A stretch of 64,000 nt of DNA from Microbacterium sp. VKM Ac-2923 (GTDB lineage Bacteria; Actinomycetota; Actinomycetes; Actinomycetales; Microbacteriaceae): the NCBI RefSeq assembly GCF_022815605.1, contig NZ_JALGRP010000004.1, positions 248,001-312,000 of the forward strand, read 5' to 3'. Below are positions 34,319-43,390 of the stretch, in pieces. The notes beneath the pieces were generated by a model. The model made no database searches. It saw nothing but the letters and a program-made list of their open reading frames with translations, and was not told the origin of the DNA. The position numbers and the translations under genes are program-made. Position 1 is the stretch's first letter, and each line of letters opens with the position of its first letter.

Positions 34319-34791
34319 TGGCCGACGACGACCTGCACCCCCTCGATGCCCGCATCATCGAGCTCCTGTCCGCCGACGCCCGGATGACGAACGCAGCACT
34401 CGCCGAGACGCTGGGGGTCGCGGCATCCACCGCTCACGCCCGGCTCCGCGCCCTTGTCGATCGCGGGCTCATCACGGGCTTCCACGCCGCCGTCGACCAG
34501 AGCCGCCTCGGCCGAGGCCTCCAGGCGGTGGTGGGAGTGACCCTGCGCCCGGGACAGCGGCAGGAGAGCATCCGCGCGTTCGCGCACGAGGTGCGCCGGC
34601 ATCCGGACGTCATCCAGCTGTTCTTCCTGGGCGGCGCCGACGACTTCCTCGTGCACATCGCGGTCGACGACTCCTCGGCCGTGCGTCGCTTCGTCGTCGA
34701 CCACCTCTCCGCACGGCACAGCGTGGCATCCACGCGCACGAGCATCATCTTCGAATACCACCGGAACGCGGTGGCGGCGGACTTCGACTGA
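34318..34791 (+). CDS. Lrp/AsnC family transcriptional regulator
   Basis: A 157-residue regulator. The N-terminal helix-turn-helix spans LDARIIELLSADARMTNAALAE and GVAASTAHARLRALVDRGLI. The C-terminal RAM ligand domain (VVGVTLRPGQ... LFFLGGADDFLVHIAV) binds an amino acid. I prefer the GTG at 34318 because AAGGA sits six bases before it; an ATG at 34300 in the same frame lacks a ribosome site but cannot be excluded. It probably controls ald in response to alanine or a related amino acid. Confidence 0.87.
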   Translation: MADDDLHPLDARIIELLSADARMTNAALAETLGVAASTAHARLRALVDRGLITGFHAAVDQSRLGRGLQAVVGVTLRPGQRQESIRAFAHEVRRHPDVIQLFFLGGADDFLVHIAVDDSSAVRRFVVDHLSARHSVASTRTSIIFEYHRNAVAADFD

Positions 34792-34842
34792 GGCGAGCGC
34801 GGCCATCGCCCGGCGCGGGGCGGCTCTGGTCGTCGGCGGCGC

Positions 34843-34933
34843 CGCGACACAACGCAGGAGATTCGGCCGGGCCGGCGCGGCCACAGGCGGTTTCGTCGGC
34901 CGCGGCGTGGTGGATCTCCTGCGTTGTGCCGCG
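34843..34933. repeat. 20-bp inverted repeat around a 51-bp spacer
   Basis: CGCGACACAACGCAGGAGAT (34843-34862) and its complement at 34914-34933 match at 19 of 20 positions. The spacer is itself GC-rich and palindromic in part (GGCCGGGCCGGC). It lies in the 318-bp gap after the lrp-type gene and could act as a terminator, but the long arms and spacer look more like a small dispersed palindromic element. Confidence 0.6.
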
Positions 34934-34936
34934 TGA

Positions 34937-35055
34937 GCCGTGCGGCCGTGGGGCCGTGGGGCCGTGGGGCCGTGGGGCCGTGGGGCCGTGGGGCCGTGGG
35001 GCCGTGGGGCCGTGGGGCCGTAGGGCCGTAGGGCCGTGGGGCCGTGGGGCCGTGG
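34937..35055. repeat. 8-bp minisatellite (GCCGTGGG)n
   Basis: Thirteen consecutive 8-bp units run from 34945 to 35048, eleven of them GCCGTGGG and two GCCGTAGG (35017-35032), with a one-mismatch unit before and a partial unit after. Because eight is not a multiple of three and the tract is intergenic, its length may vary by slippage. It separates the lrp-type gene from mmuM. Confidence 0.9.
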
Positions 35056-35109
35056 ACTGAGGCTCGGGGTTCGGGCAGCGGTCGGCGGAGCCGCGGGACG
35101 TTCGGGGGG

Positions 35110-35964
35110 TCAGCGGAGAGCCGCGGCGATCGCGGCGATGTCGGCGGGGGTCGAGCGACAGCAGCCGCCGACGAGGCGCGCGCCCGCATCGACCCACGCG
35201 GGGGCGACCTCGGCCAGCGGGACGGCGGCGCCGTGCCAGGTGCGGGTGGCGGCATCCCAGCGCTCCCCGGTGTTCGGGTAGGCGACGAGAGGGATGCCGG
35301 GCCCTCCGGCGAGCGCGGATGCCACCGAATCCGGGGAGCAGCAGTTGACTCCGACGGCGACCACGTGGGAGACGGATGCCGCTGTGCGCAGTGCGTCGGC
35401 GAGCGAGCCGGGCGCCGCGAACCCCGTGCTGTCGGCGGAGAGGCTGACGAAAGCCGGGGTGCCGAGGTCGGCGAGCTCGAGCGCGAGCGCCTCGACCTCG
35501 AGCGGCGAAGGGATGGTTTCGACGGCGAGCAGGTCGGCGCCCGCCTGCGCGAGCACGTGCAGCCGCCGACGGTGCAGGTCGCGCAGCTGTTCGACGGTCA
35601 ACCCGTAATCGCCGGTGTACTCGCTGCCGTCCGCCCGGAGGGCGCCGATCGGACCGACGGATGCCGCGACGACGACGTCGGCGGCCTCTCGAGCGAGCGA
35701 CACCGAGCGGGTCAGGAGCGCGTCGATGTCGGCATCCGGGATCTCCCCGCCGAAGCCGAGCTGGTACGACGCCGTGATCACGACCTCGGCCCCCGCCTCG
35801 GCGAAGACCCCGTGCGCGGCACGCACCTCACCGGGGTCGTCACGCAGAACGCGCGCCGACCACAGCGCGGAGGTCACGTCGTTGCCGCGCGCCTCGAGGA
35901 GCGTGCCGAGGCCCCCGTCGAGCACCACGGGACGCCGTGCGAGCGTGGCGACGAGGTCGATCAC
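35110..35964 (-). CDS. mmuM: Homocysteine S-methyltransferase
   Basis: A 284-residue zinc TIM-barrel methyltransferase. The start PVVLDGGLGTLLEARG and the zinc cysteines in VGVNCCSPDSV and LVGGCCRSTPADI are those of MmuM-type enzymes, which methylate homocysteine with S-methylmethionine or S-adenosylmethionine to give methionine. No amino-acid permease (MmuP) is next to it. Its start codon overlaps the stop of the marR gene by four bases, so the two are co-expressed. Confidence 0.9.
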   Translation of the reverse strand: MIDLVATLARRPVVLDGGLGTLLEARGNDVTSALWSARVLRDDPGEVRAAHGVFAEAGAEVVITASYQLGFGGEIPDADIDALLTRSVSLAREAADVVVAASVGPIGALRADGSEYTGDYGLTVEQLRDLHRRRLHVLAQAGADLLAVETIPSPLEVEALALELADLGTPAFVSLSADSTGFAAPGSLADALRTAASVSHVVAVGVNCCSPDSVASALAGGPGIPLVAYPNTGERWDAATRTWHGAAVPLAEVAPAWVDAGARLVGGCCRSTPADIAAIAAALR

Positions 35965-36467
35965 GCCTCGTGCGTCTCGCCCGCGGCGAGAACGCGCAGA
36001 GCGCTGGCGAGCAGGGCCTGGTCGCCGCGGCTCACGTCGCGCAGGGCGTCAGCCTCGAGACGGACGAGCTCGGTCATCGCGGCATCCACGCGTTCGATGC
36101 CCTCGGGGGTGATCGCGACGAGGATCGCGCGACCGTCGGAGGGGTTGGGACGGCGGTTGACGAGGCCGCGCTCGGCGAGCTTGTCGAGTCGGTTCGTCAT
36201 GGCCGCACTGCCGATCATCGTGGCGGTGATCAGGCGTGTGGCGCTGAGCTCGGTGCCCGCGCGGCGGAGGACGGCGAGAACGTCGAACTCCCACACGGCG
36301 ATGCCGGCGCTGGCGAACGCCTTCGCGCGCAGCTTCGACAGGTGGAACGCCGCACGGCGCAGGCGCGACATCACATCGAGCGGGGTCAGATCGACCTCGG
36401 GCAGCAGCTGCGACCAGGCGTCGATGAGGAGGTCGACCTCGTCGTCTTTGCTGCTCGCGGTAGGCAT
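35961..36467 (-). CDS. MarR-family transcriptional regulator
   Basis: A 168-residue winged-helix protein. LRRAAFHLSKLRAKAF forms the dimer helix; ATRLITATMIGSAAMTNRLDKLAERGLV is the recognition region (split at the turn); NPSDGRAILVAITPEG is the wing. It has a 25-residue acidic N-terminal extension. It is coupled to mmuM and divergent from the HD hydrolase gene across a 312-bp gap, so it could regulate either. The ATG at 36467 follows AGAATG-type purines only. Confidence 0.85.
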   Translation of the reverse strand: MPTASSKDDEVDLLIDAWSQLLPEVDLTPLDVMSRLRRAAFHLSKLRAKAFASAGIAVWEFDVLAVLRRAGTELSATRLITATMIGSAAMTNRLDKLAERGLVNRRPNPSDGRAILVAITPEGIERVDAAMTELVRLEADALRDVSRGDQALLASALRVLAAGETHEA

Positions 36468-36779
36468 TCTCCGACGGTACCGGAGCGGCGGGCTCGGAGG
36501 GCGCACCGGGCGGGCGTTGCGGGGCGGTGCGGCGCCCCGGCGGGTCGCATCCCCATCGAGTGTCCAGCACACCCGGACGAACTCAGGATGCCTCCGGGTG
36601 TCGGGGACCGCGACGCGACCCACACGGGCGGCGCGCGGGCGCCGCAGGCGTAGGCGACGGGCCGCGGGACCTCGGCCGCGCGGGCGTGAGCGCCGGGCGC
36701 GCACCGCGGGGCGAGCACCGAGCGTGCAGCGCATCCGCGTTAGCGTTGACCGACGCCATCGACGCCGCGAGAGGACCCG
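36468..36779. other. 312-bp divergent intergenic region
   Basis: This gap separates marR (minus) from the HD hydrolase (plus). It contains an imperfect palindrome at 36562-36608 (listed separately) and a GTTAGCGT hexamer-like box near 36738 that may be the -10 region of the hydrolase gene. Open frames inside are arginine-rich and not gene-like. Confidence 0.5.
36562..36608. repeat. Palindrome, GTCCAG..ACACCCGGA family, copy 1
   Basis: GTCCAGCACACCCGGA (36562-36577) faces TCCGGGTGTCGGGGAC (36593-36608); the inner nine bases pair perfectly and 13 of 16 overall. A cleaner member occurs at 43391-43437 with the same 16-bp arm length and the same 15-base spacing. Confidence 0.65.
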
Positions 36780-38360
36780 ATGACCCTGCACGACGAGACC
36801 ACTCCCCCGGCAGCGGACGCGACCGCCGCGAGCGGTCCGATCGCGCCCGCCGGCGCTCAGCCCCCAGCCGACGGGGTCGTGCGCAACCCGGCATCCCGCG
36901 TCTACCCCGATCGCGACGACGCGCACGCCGACCCGTGGTCGATCGATCTGGAGCGCATCCAGTTCTCGCCGTACTTCTCGCGCCTGTCGGCCGTGACGCA
37001 GGTGGTGTCCCCGTCGATGGGCGGAGCCCCCGTGCACAATCGCCTGACGCACACGCTCAAAGTGAGCGCGATCGCACGGGTCGTCGCCCTGCAGCTCAAC
37101 ACCCGTTCGCGCCGGGCCGGGGAGGGAGACGTGTGCAACGCCACCGTCGTCGAGGCCGCGGCCTATGCGCACGATCTCGGGCACCCGCCCTTCGGACACC
37201 TCGGCGAGTCGACGCTCGATCGCCTCGCCCGCACCGAACTCGGCCTCGCCGACGGGTTCGAGGGCAACGCGCAGACGTACCGCATCCTCACCGCGCTCGA
37301 CGTGGTCGAGAACGCACCGCGCGGGCTCAACCTCACCGCCGCGGTGCGCTCGGCGTCGGCGAAGTACCCGTGGGCGCCGTCGGTCGACGCGACCGAGATC
37401 GAGCGCATCGGTGCGCCCCGTGGCATCCGTCGCTCGTCCGACGGCGCGTACCGCGTGCACAAGTACTCGGCGTACGACCTGGATCTCACCGACCTCGCCG
37501 AAGCCCGGCAGGGGGTGGATGCCGAACCGCTGCGCCAGAGCATCGAGGGCGCCGTGATGGACCTCGCCGACGACATCGCGTACTCGGTGCACGACGTCGA
37601 CGATTTCTACCGCGCCGGCATCCTGGACCACGCGCCGATCGCGGCGGAGTTCCGCGGCTGGCTCGACGACGTGCTCGAGTGGCGCTCGCGCGACGACGCC
37701 GAGGTGCGCGCCGAGCTCGCGCCCGGCGCGGGTCTGGAGCGCCTGCGCCGCAAGATGCGCCGCGACGATCCGTGGATCGCCGACGACGAGGCCTTCCTCG
37801 CCGCCGTCAGCGACGTGGACGCCGAGATGGTCACCGACCTGCTCGCCCGCCCCTTCGACGGCTCTCTCACGGCCGAGCGCCGACTCGCGGGCTTCACTGA
37901 CCGGTGGATCCGGCGGTTCCAGGAGTCGGCGCGGCTGCGTCCGCTCGACACCCCGCGCGCCGGTCCCGTCGTGCTGTCGCCGTGGGCATGGCACCACGTG
38001 GAGGTGTTGAAGTTCGTGCACAAGCGGTTCGTGCTGAGCCGCCCCGACCTCGCGATCCAGCAGCGCGGCATGAGCCGCATCCTCGCCCGCTCAGTGCGCG
38101 CGCTCGGCGAATGGCTCGACGACGACCTCGATCGTGCCCGCACCCCGCGGCGCCTGCGGGAACTCATCGCCCTCGCCCACGAGCAGTACGCCGCCCTGCC
38201 CCCCGAACGTCGACCCTCGGATGCCGAAGCCGAGACGCTCGCCCGATCCCGCGGGATCGTCGACTACGTGGCATCCCTGACCGATGCGCAGGCCTTCGCG
38301 CTGTCGGAGGCGATCTCGGGTCGTGCGGACAGGCTGTGGGCGCTGGGCCAGCGGCTGTGA
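36780..38360 (+). CDS. dgt: Deoxyguanosinetriphosphate triphosphohydrolase-like HD protein
   Basis: A 526-residue HD-domain dNTP triphosphohydrolase. NRLTHTLKVSAIARVVA supplies the first histidine, and AYAHDLGHPPFGHLGE the HD pair and third histidine; VMDLADDIAYSVHDVDDF supplies the last metal aspartate. Family members hydrolyse dNTPs to nucleoside and triphosphate and are allosterically controlled by dNTPs. At 526 residues it is longer than the common actinobacterial dgt (about 420), mainly through an acidic N-terminus and a C-terminal helical part. It lies near no DnaG/glycyl-tRNA synthase partner in this window. Confidence 0.88.
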   Translation: MTLHDETTPPAADATAASGPIAPAGAQPPADGVVRNPASRVYPDRDDAHADPWSIDLERIQFSPYFSRLSAVTQVVSPSMGGAPVHNRLTHTLKVSAIARVVALQLNTRSRRAGEGDVCNATVVEAAAYAHDLGHPPFGHLGESTLDRLARTELGLADGFEGNAQTYRILTALDVVENAPRGLNLTAAVRSASAKYPWAPSVDATEIERIGAPRGIRRSSDGAYRVHKYSAYDLDLTDLAEARQGVDAEPLRQSIEGAVMDLADDIAYSVHDVDDFYRAGILDHAPIAAEFRGWLDDVLEWRSRDDAEVRAELAPGAGLERLRRKMRRDDPWIADDEAFLAAVSDVDAEMVTDLLARPFDGSLTAERRLAGFTDRWIRRFQESARLRPLDTPRAGPVVLSPWAWHHVEVLKFVHKRFVLSRPDLAIQQRGMSRILARSVRALGEWLDDDLDRARTPRRLRELIALAHEQYAALPPERRPSDAEAETLARSRGIVDYVASLTDAQAFALSEAISGRADRLWALGQRL

Positions 38361-38389
38361 CCGGCGAGGGCTCGCCGCGCGAGCGCTGA

Positions 38390-38575
38390 GTTCTCCGGTT
38401 CGGGGCGCGAGCGCTGAGTCCTCTGGTGTGGGGCGCGATCCGCCGCGTGGGGGCTGAGTCCTCTGGTTCGGGGCGCGATCCGCCGCGTGGGGGCTGAGTC
38501 CTCTGGTTCGGGGCGCGATCCGCCGCGTGGGGCGCGAAACTCACGCCCCGAACGGCGAACGTCGCCCCAAACCCG
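38390..38575. repeat. 40-bp tandem repeats plus GGTTCGGGGC-type palindrome
   Basis: A 40-bp unit (its start CCGCGTGGGGGCTGAGTCCT, its end GGTTCGGGGCGCGATCCG) is repeated in tandem about three times between 38400 and 38528. It is followed at 38531-38575 by GAAACTCACGCCCCGAACGG, which is also present at about 55110. The tract fills the gap between the converging dgt and PRISE-like genes. Confidence 0.8.
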
Positions 38576-38601
38576 ACGGCACGGCGCGGGGCGGGCCCAC
38601 C

Positions 38602-39669
38602 TCAGGGAATGAGACGCGCCGCGCGATACCGCTCGAACAGGCGGGTGAACGAGTCGCGCGTGCGGTGGTGCTCGGTGAAGCCCGCCAGGCGGCTCTTCGA
38701 CATGTAGGTCATCACTTCGATCTGCCGCCCGAGATCGGCATCCGTGTGCCACCACGAGGCGACGCGCGTGATGTCGGGTTCGGCGAGTCCGTGCTGCTCG
38801 ACGATCTCCGCCCAGACCGGTGCCGCACCCGCCATCTGCTGCTCGAACGGGCGGGGCGCGGTGTCGAAGCCCTCGATCTCCACACCGAGGTCGGCCGCGA
38901 TGCGTGGCCACATCCACCGCCAGCGGAAGACGTCGCCGTTCGCCGTGTTGAACGCCTCATCGGCACCCTCCGGGTGAGTGGCGGCCCAGATCATCTGACG
39001 TGCGAGGAGGTCGGCGTCCGTCACGTCGGTGAGGCCGTTCCACTGCGTCTCGCTGCCCGGAAACACCAGAGGCCGCCCGGTGTGACGGCTGATGGCTGCG
39101 GCGACGGCGATCGTCAGGCCCATGTTCATCGCGTTCCCGACCGCGTGCCCCAAGACCGTATGCGAGCGGTGGACAGACCACGTGAAGCCCTGGCGCTCGG
39201 CCGCCGAGAAGAGCTCGTCCTCTTGCGCGTAGTAGAAGTTATCGACCGGGAGTCGGGGCTCGTCCTCGTGGAACGGGGTGTCGGGCATCTCCCCCTGGCC
39301 GTACGCCTCGAAGGGGCCGAGGTAGTGCTTCAACCCCGTCATCAGCGCGACGTGGCGCACCGGAGCGTCGGCCAGTGCCGTCAGAAGGTCGCGCACCATG
39401 CCGCCGTTGACGGCGATGTTCTCGGCCTCGGTGTCGTGCCGCGACCAGGCGGTGAAGAACACGTGGGTGACCGGGATGCCCCGCAGGGCGTCGTGCAAGG
39501 CCTTGGGGGAACACAGATCGGCGGATCGCCAGGTGACGCCGGGGCGCTCCGCACCGGGCCGCCGGGACAGGGCCGTCACCGCCCACCCGTCGTCGGAGAG
39601 ACGGTCGAGGAGGGCGCCGCCGGCGATACCGGTCGCGCCGACCACGAGGGCGTGTGAGGAGTCAGTCAA
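38602..39669 (-). CDS. PRISE-like SDR reductase (progesterone 5-beta-reductase/iridoid synthase family)
   Basis: A 355-residue NAD(P)-dependent extended SDR. The Rossmann motif is VVGATGIAGGALLDRL; the family-specific TGLKHYLGPFEAYG (catalytic lysine region) and the NFYYAQEDEL tyrosine motif define the PRISE group, which reduces activated C=C bonds of enones. Bacterial members have unknown physiological substrates. No ATG lies before the fold; the best start is TTG at 39669 behind GGAAG, giving a normal family length. It is divergent from the small ATPase gene. Confidence 0.8.
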   Translation of the reverse strand: MTDSSHALVVGATGIAGGALLDRLSDDGWAVTALSRRPGAERPGVTWRSADLCSPKALHDALRGIPVTHVFFTAWSRHDTEAENIAVNGGMVRDLLTALADAPVRHVALMTGLKHYLGPFEAYGQGEMPDTPFHEDEPRLPVDNFYYAQEDELFSAAERQGFTWSVHRSHTVLGHAVGNAMNMGLTIAVAAAISRHTGRPLVFPGSETQWNGLTDVTDADLLARQMIWAATHPEGADEAFNTANGDVFRWRWMWPRIAADLGVEIEGFDTAPRPFEQQMAGAAPVWAEIVEQHGLAEPDITRVASWWHTDADLGRQIEVMTYMSKSRLAGFTEHHRTRDSFTRLFERYRAARLIP

Positions 39670-39730
39670 AAGCGTTCTTCCGATCGGGTCGAGGTGGATA
39701 CGGGGGAACGAGGGATGCTCGAGGGGTATT

Positions 39731-39747
39731 CCCCGGCTCAGCCGGGG
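39731..39747. promoter_or_regulatory. Perfect 17-bp palindrome in divergent promoter
   Basis: CCCCGGCT and AGCCGGGG surround a single C (39731-39747). It is just upstream of TACGAT (39752-39757), the likely -10 box of the gene starting at 39765, so it may be an operator; a hairpin is also possible. Confidence 0.5.
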
Positions 39748-39764
39748 GCGTCTACGATCGGCGG

Positions 39765-40322
39765 ATGCTGCGCGCCACCGACCCACTTCCGGCGCGACCC
39801 CGCCGGGTCGCGATCGCGGGGGTGTCGGGGGTGGGCAAGACGACACTGGCCCGGCGGATCGCCGGGGTCGCCGACATCCCTCACACCGAGATCGACGCCC
39901 TGTTCCACGGTGCGGACTGGACGCCCCGGCCCCCGTTCCTCGATGACGTGCGCGCGCTCGTCGCGGGCGACACCTGGGTGACCGAGTGGCAGTACTCCGA
40001 GGCGCGACCCCTGCTGACCGCGCGCGCCGATCTCCTGGTGTGGCTCGACCTGCCGTTCTGGTGGGTCACCCTCCCGCGCGTCGTGTCGCGGACGCTGCGG
40101 CGGCGGCTCCGCGCAGAGCCCCTGTGGAACGGCAACCTCGAGCCGCCGCTGCGGACGTTCTTCACCGACCCGGAGCACATCGTGCGCTGGTCGATCGCGA
40201 CGCGTCACGCGTACCGCGAGCGCATCGCCGCCCTCCGACCGGACCTGGCGGTGGTTCGGCTGCGCACGAGGGGTGAGGTGGAGCGGTGGCTGGCCGGTCC
40301 GATGCGAACTGCCGTCAGCTGA
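39765..40322 (+). CDS. P-loop ATPase, FlaR/adenylate-kinase-like
   Basis: A 185-residue small AAA/kinase-like protein. Walker A is GVSGVGKTTLARRI near residue 21; HTEIDALFHGADWTPRP and WVTEWQY are typical of the group annotated as topology-modulation protein or adenylate kinase-related. The LLVWLDLPFWWVTLPRVVSRTLRRR segment is strongly conserved in the family. It probably phosphorylates a small molecule, but the substrate is unknown. TACGAT lies eight bases before the ATG, so the message is nearly leaderless. Confidence 0.75.
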   Translation: MLRATDPLPARPRRVAIAGVSGVGKTTLARRIAGVADIPHTEIDALFHGADWTPRPPFLDDVRALVAGDTWVTEWQYSEARPLLTARADLLVWLDLPFWWVTLPRVVSRTLRRRLRAEPLWNGNLEPPLRTFFTDPEHIVRWSIATRHAYRERIAALRPDLAVVRLRTRGEVERWLAGPMRTAVS

Positions 40323-40436
40323 TCCGCCAGCCGGCTCGCCGCTGAGGCGGGAGCCGCTCGCCGTGGGTTCGCGACCCCGGGGGCGGGTCGCGCTCGTTCC
40401 CGCGGCGAGCGCGCTCGCGGATGGCGGAGCCCCGCC

Positions 40437-40499
40437 GGCCCAGCTCGCCGCCCTGCACGCGGTGGCGGATCCCCGCGGGCCCAGCTCGCCGCCCTGCAC
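40437..40499. repeat. Direct repeat of 22 bp, period 41
   Basis: An identical 22-base segment beginning GGCCCAGCTCGCCGCC occurs at 40437-40458 and 40478-40499. The whole 258-bp gap between the ATPase gene and the lipoprotein gene is GC-rich and degenerate-repetitive. I see no gene in it. Confidence 0.7.
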
Positions 40500-40581
40500 A
40501 CGGGTGAGCGGCACGGCTTCGCCCGAGGCCGAGCGCCCGGATCCCTTGCCGCCCGCGGTGTGATCGCCCTAGCGTGGACGG

Positions 40582-41001
40582 ATGAGACGCCCGGTCCGGA
40601 TCGCCCTCGTCGCCGTGGCGGCATCCGTCCTCGCGGGGTGCACCGCGGGACCGGTCGCCCTCGGCAGTCCGGGACGCGCGCCGATCTTCGACAGAGCGCA
40701 GACCGATCAGGACGTGCTGCCGGATGACGTCCCCGACGACGGGTACGTGGCCGGCTCGATCCGCTACGTCGGTGAGGACTCGGTCGGTGGTCGCTACTGG
40801 GTGGCCCTGCGCGAAGACGAATCGGAATGCATCATCGCCGACGCGACGGGTGCGGGCGATTGGGCGGGCTTCTGCGCTCGAAGTGGCCTGTCGGGCACCC
40901 TGCTCGACGGCGCCACCGTGGAGTTCGCCACGGCACCGCAGAACCTCGATCCGGCGTCCGCCGAGCGGGTCGGGGACGCCATCCTCGTGGAGCGCCCGTG
41001 A
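40582..41001 (+). CDS. Putative lipoprotein, 139 residues
   Basis: A secreted lipoprotein: the signal peptide RIALVAVAASVLAGC ends with lipobox LAGC (Cys20). The mature part is acidic; YVAGSIRYVGEDSVGGRYWVA and ECIIADATGAGDWAGFCA suggest a small beta-domain with two cysteines that could form a disulfide. I do not recognise a family. A TAGCGT box lies nine bases before the ATG. It is followed at once by another unknown gene, possibly in the same operon. Confidence 0.65.
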   Translation: MRRPVRIALVAVAASVLAGCTAGPVALGSPGRAPIFDRAQTDQDVLPDDVPDDGYVAGSIRYVGEDSVGGRYWVALREDESECIIADATGAGDWAGFCARSGLSGTLLDGATVEFATAPQNLDPASAERVGDAILVERP

Positions 41002-41032
41002 ACCCGTCGATCCGATCCGGGCGCACGACGCG

Positions 41033-41677
41033 ATGAGATCGTCGCATCCGATCCCCGGCGACCCCTGGCCCCACGGCATGACCATGGAGACCGACGATCG
41101 CCCGACCATGGTCAACGAGCTGCTGTGGGTACGAGAGGCGTTCGACCTCGCCGTAGAGGGCGATGCGCCGCCTCCGCTGCTCGACTCGCCCGCCGCCGCG
41201 TCCCGGTCACTGACCGAGAGCGAACGCGCCCGCTGGACCGCCGCGTGGCCCGAGGTCTGGACGGCGGTCGTCGAGCACGCGGTACGACCGCACGACCCCG
41301 AGGCGATGGGCCGCCTCATGCGACAGGACACACCTGCACGGGAACGGCCGGCCCTGCTCGCGCTCCTGGCCGGGCCCTCGTGGCGCGACGAGTTCGGCGA
41401 CGAGGTGTTCGATGACCCGTCGTACCGGGCGTGGGACGAACGCTCGTTCGCATCCATCCGTTCAGCACTGCCCCCGAATTGGGAGGCGCAGCCCGAGCGG
41501 CGGGCCGTGGAGAGCCTCGCCGGCGCCTGGCGGCGGGGACTGCAGAAGGTCGTCGTCCTCGCCTGCTCGGGCACGTTCGTCCGCTCGGTCGGGTCGACCG
41601 GGCTGCTCGTCACGAAGGGCGACCGCGACGACGACGCGTCGTACCGACGGGCCCTGGCCTCGTTCGCGCCGCTCTGA
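41033..41677 (+). CDS. Hypothetical protein, 214 residues
   Basis: I do not recognise this protein. It is soluble, acidic and tryptophan-rich (ARWTAAWPEVWTAVVEHAV; LPPNWEAQPERRAVESL), with a C-terminal LQKVVVLACSGTFVRSVGST strand-turn that could be a substrate pocket. The ATG at 41033 or the one at 41078 could be the start. The gene begins 31 bases after the lipoprotein stop, so co-transcription is likely. Codon usage matches its neighbours. Confidence 0.6.
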   Translation: MRSSHPIPGDPWPHGMTMETDDRPTMVNELLWVREAFDLAVEGDAPPPLLDSPAAASRSLTESERARWTAAWPEVWTAVVEHAVRPHDPEAMGRLMRQDTPARERPALLALLAGPSWRDEFGDEVFDDPSYRAWDERSFASIRSALPPNWEAQPERRAVESLAGAWRRGLQKVVVLACSGTFVRSVGSTGLLVTKGDRDDDASYRRALASFAPL

Positions 41678-41709
41678 TCGCGTCGGTCCCCGGTCGCGTC
41701 TTCGCCGGC

Positions 41710-41791
41710 GCCGAGATGACGCCCGATTCACGAGATGACGCGCAGTCCGCGCGAACGTCGTGTGATCTCGGCGAACGGGCGTGATCTCGCC
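41710..41791. repeat. Nested imperfect inverted repeats between converging genes
   Basis: GCCGAGATGACGCCCG (41710-41725) faces CGGGCGTGATCTCGCC (41776-41791), pairing at 14 of 16 positions. An inner CGAGATGAC/GTGATCTCG pair repeats the same theme. The structure lies between two converging genes and could terminate both or represent another small palindromic family. Confidence 0.55.
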
Positions 41792-41897
41792 GCACGCCGC
41801 GCGGCCCGGTCGGGATGCCGTGGCGCGAGAGGGCGGCGCGAGTCCGCGAGGCTGAGACCGCCGGCATCCCCCTTACAAGATGCCGACGGCCCCAGGT

Positions 41898-43289
41898 CTA
41901 CTCTGCCGCACGCAACGCGGCGACGACGTCGTAGCGCGCACGGACGGCGGGGCGATGGTCGGACTCGACGGCACGCGTGGTCGCGACCATCCACTCGACA
42001 GGGCCTCCCGCGAGGACTCCCGCCGCCTGTCGCGCCGCCCCGAGGGCGACGTATTCGCCCGCGGCCGGCACGACGATCTCGGCGTCGAACACCTGCGCGG
42101 CGATGCGCGCGACGCCCTCGTTGGCGGCGGCGCCACCGATCAGCAGGATGCGTCGCACCTCGACGCCCTGCGCTCGGATCGCGTCGAGACCGACCGCCAA
42201 GCCGCTGAGCATCCCCTCGATCGCGGCACGCGCGAGATTCGGACGGTTCGTGGATGCCAGGGTCAGCCCGGTCAGCGACGCCTGCGCCTGCGGGAGGTTG
42301 GGGGTGCGTTCACCCTCGAACCAGGGAATGAGCACGACGCCGCCGGCTCCGGGCTCGGCGTCGAGGGCGAGGGCGCCGAGCTCATCGTGCGAGACGCCGA
42401 GCAATCCGGCGGCGGCGTCGAGCACGCGGGCGGCGTTGAGGGTCGCGACCAGCGGCAGGAACTTCCCCGTCGCATCCGCGAACCCCGCGACCGTGCCGGT
42501 GGTGTCGCGCGTCGGGGCATCGGCGACGGCGAAGACCGTGCCCGAGGTGCCGAGCGACACCACGACGTCGCCGACGCCGGCGCCGAGCCCGAGAGCGGCC
42601 CCGGCGTTGTCGCCCGCCCCGGGACCCACCAGCGCGCCGCCGGGGAGCGTCCCCGCGCTCTCCCACGGCCCGAGCACGCGAGGCAGCACCGCGTCGTGCC
42701 CGAGCGCGCGGCGGAACAGGTCGAGGTCGTACCCGTCGGCGCCCCAGTAGGCGGTGCCCGACGCATCGGATCGATCGGTGACGAGCTCCTCGAGCACGGC
42801 GTCGCCGGGCCCGAACCCGCGCAGGCGCCACGTCAGCCAGTCGTGCGGCAGTGCGACGGCGGCGACGCGAGCCGCGTTGTCGGGTTCGGCATCCCGCAGC
42901 CAACGGAGCTTCGTGCCGGTGAACGATGCGACCGGCACCGCCCCGGTGCGCTCGGCGTAGGCGCGGGCGCCGATCTCGTCAATGAGGTCGCGCGCTGCCT
43001 CGGCGGAACGGGTGTCGTTCCATAGCAGGGCGTCGCGGATGACGTTCCCCTCCGCATCCAGCACGACCATGCCGTGCTGCTGACCCGCGATCGAGACCGC
43101 GGCGACGTCGTCCACGCCGCCGGCCTGGGCAACGGCATCCTGGAGCGCGCTCCACCAGGCCTCGGGGTCGACCTCCGTACCGGAGGGGTGCGACGCACGC
43201 CCCTGGCGCACCACCCGTCCGGTCTCGGCGTCGACGACGACGACCTTGCACGACTGCGTCGACGAATCGACTCCCATGACGAGCGCCAT
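41898..43289 (-). CDS. xylB: Xylulokinase
   Basis: A 463-residue FGGY kinase that phosphorylates D-xylulose to xylulose-5-phosphate. [20 protein letters not shown] is the N-terminal phosphate motif; [20 protein letters not shown] and [12 protein letters not shown] are characteristic of XylB, as is [14 protein letters not shown] near the C-terminus. The start at 43289 is where homology begins. It lies downstream of xylA in the same direction, 279 bp away with a palindrome between, so partial operon expression is likely. Confidence 0.92.
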   Translation of the reverse strand: MALVMGVDSSTQSCKVVVVDAETGRVVRQGRASHPSGTEVDPEAWWSALQDAVAQAGGVDDVAAVSIAGQQHGMVVLDAEGNVIRDALLWNDTRSAEAARDLIDEIGARAYAERTGAVPVASFTGTKLRWLRDAEPDNAARVAAVALPHDWLTWRLRGFGPGDAVLEELVTDRSDASGTAYWGADGYDLDLFRRALGHDAVLPRVLGPWESAGTLPGGALVGPGAGDNAGAALGLGAGVGDVVVSLGTSGTVFAVADAPTRDTTGTVAGFADATGKFLPLVATLNAARVLDAAAGLLGVSHDELGALALDAEPGAGGVVLIPWFEGERTPNLPQAQASLTGLTLASTNRPNLARAAIEGMLSGLAVGLDAIRAQGVEVRRILLIGGAAANEGVARIAAQVFDAEIVVPAAGEYVALGAARQAAGVLAGGPVEWMVATTRAVESDHRPAVRARYDVVAALRAAE

Positions 43290-43390
43290 GCTCTGCCCTT
43301 CTGTCGGCCGGCCCTCTTCGGCGCGGCTCCGCGGTGGTGGTGTGGTTTGCGGCGCCCGTGCGTGCCGGTGCCCGTGTTCCGAGGTTGAGC

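Noticed and set aside
36583..36894. A 103-residue open frame opposite the dgt start
   Set aside because: It overlaps the divergent promoter and the dgt N-terminus and has shadow-like composition.
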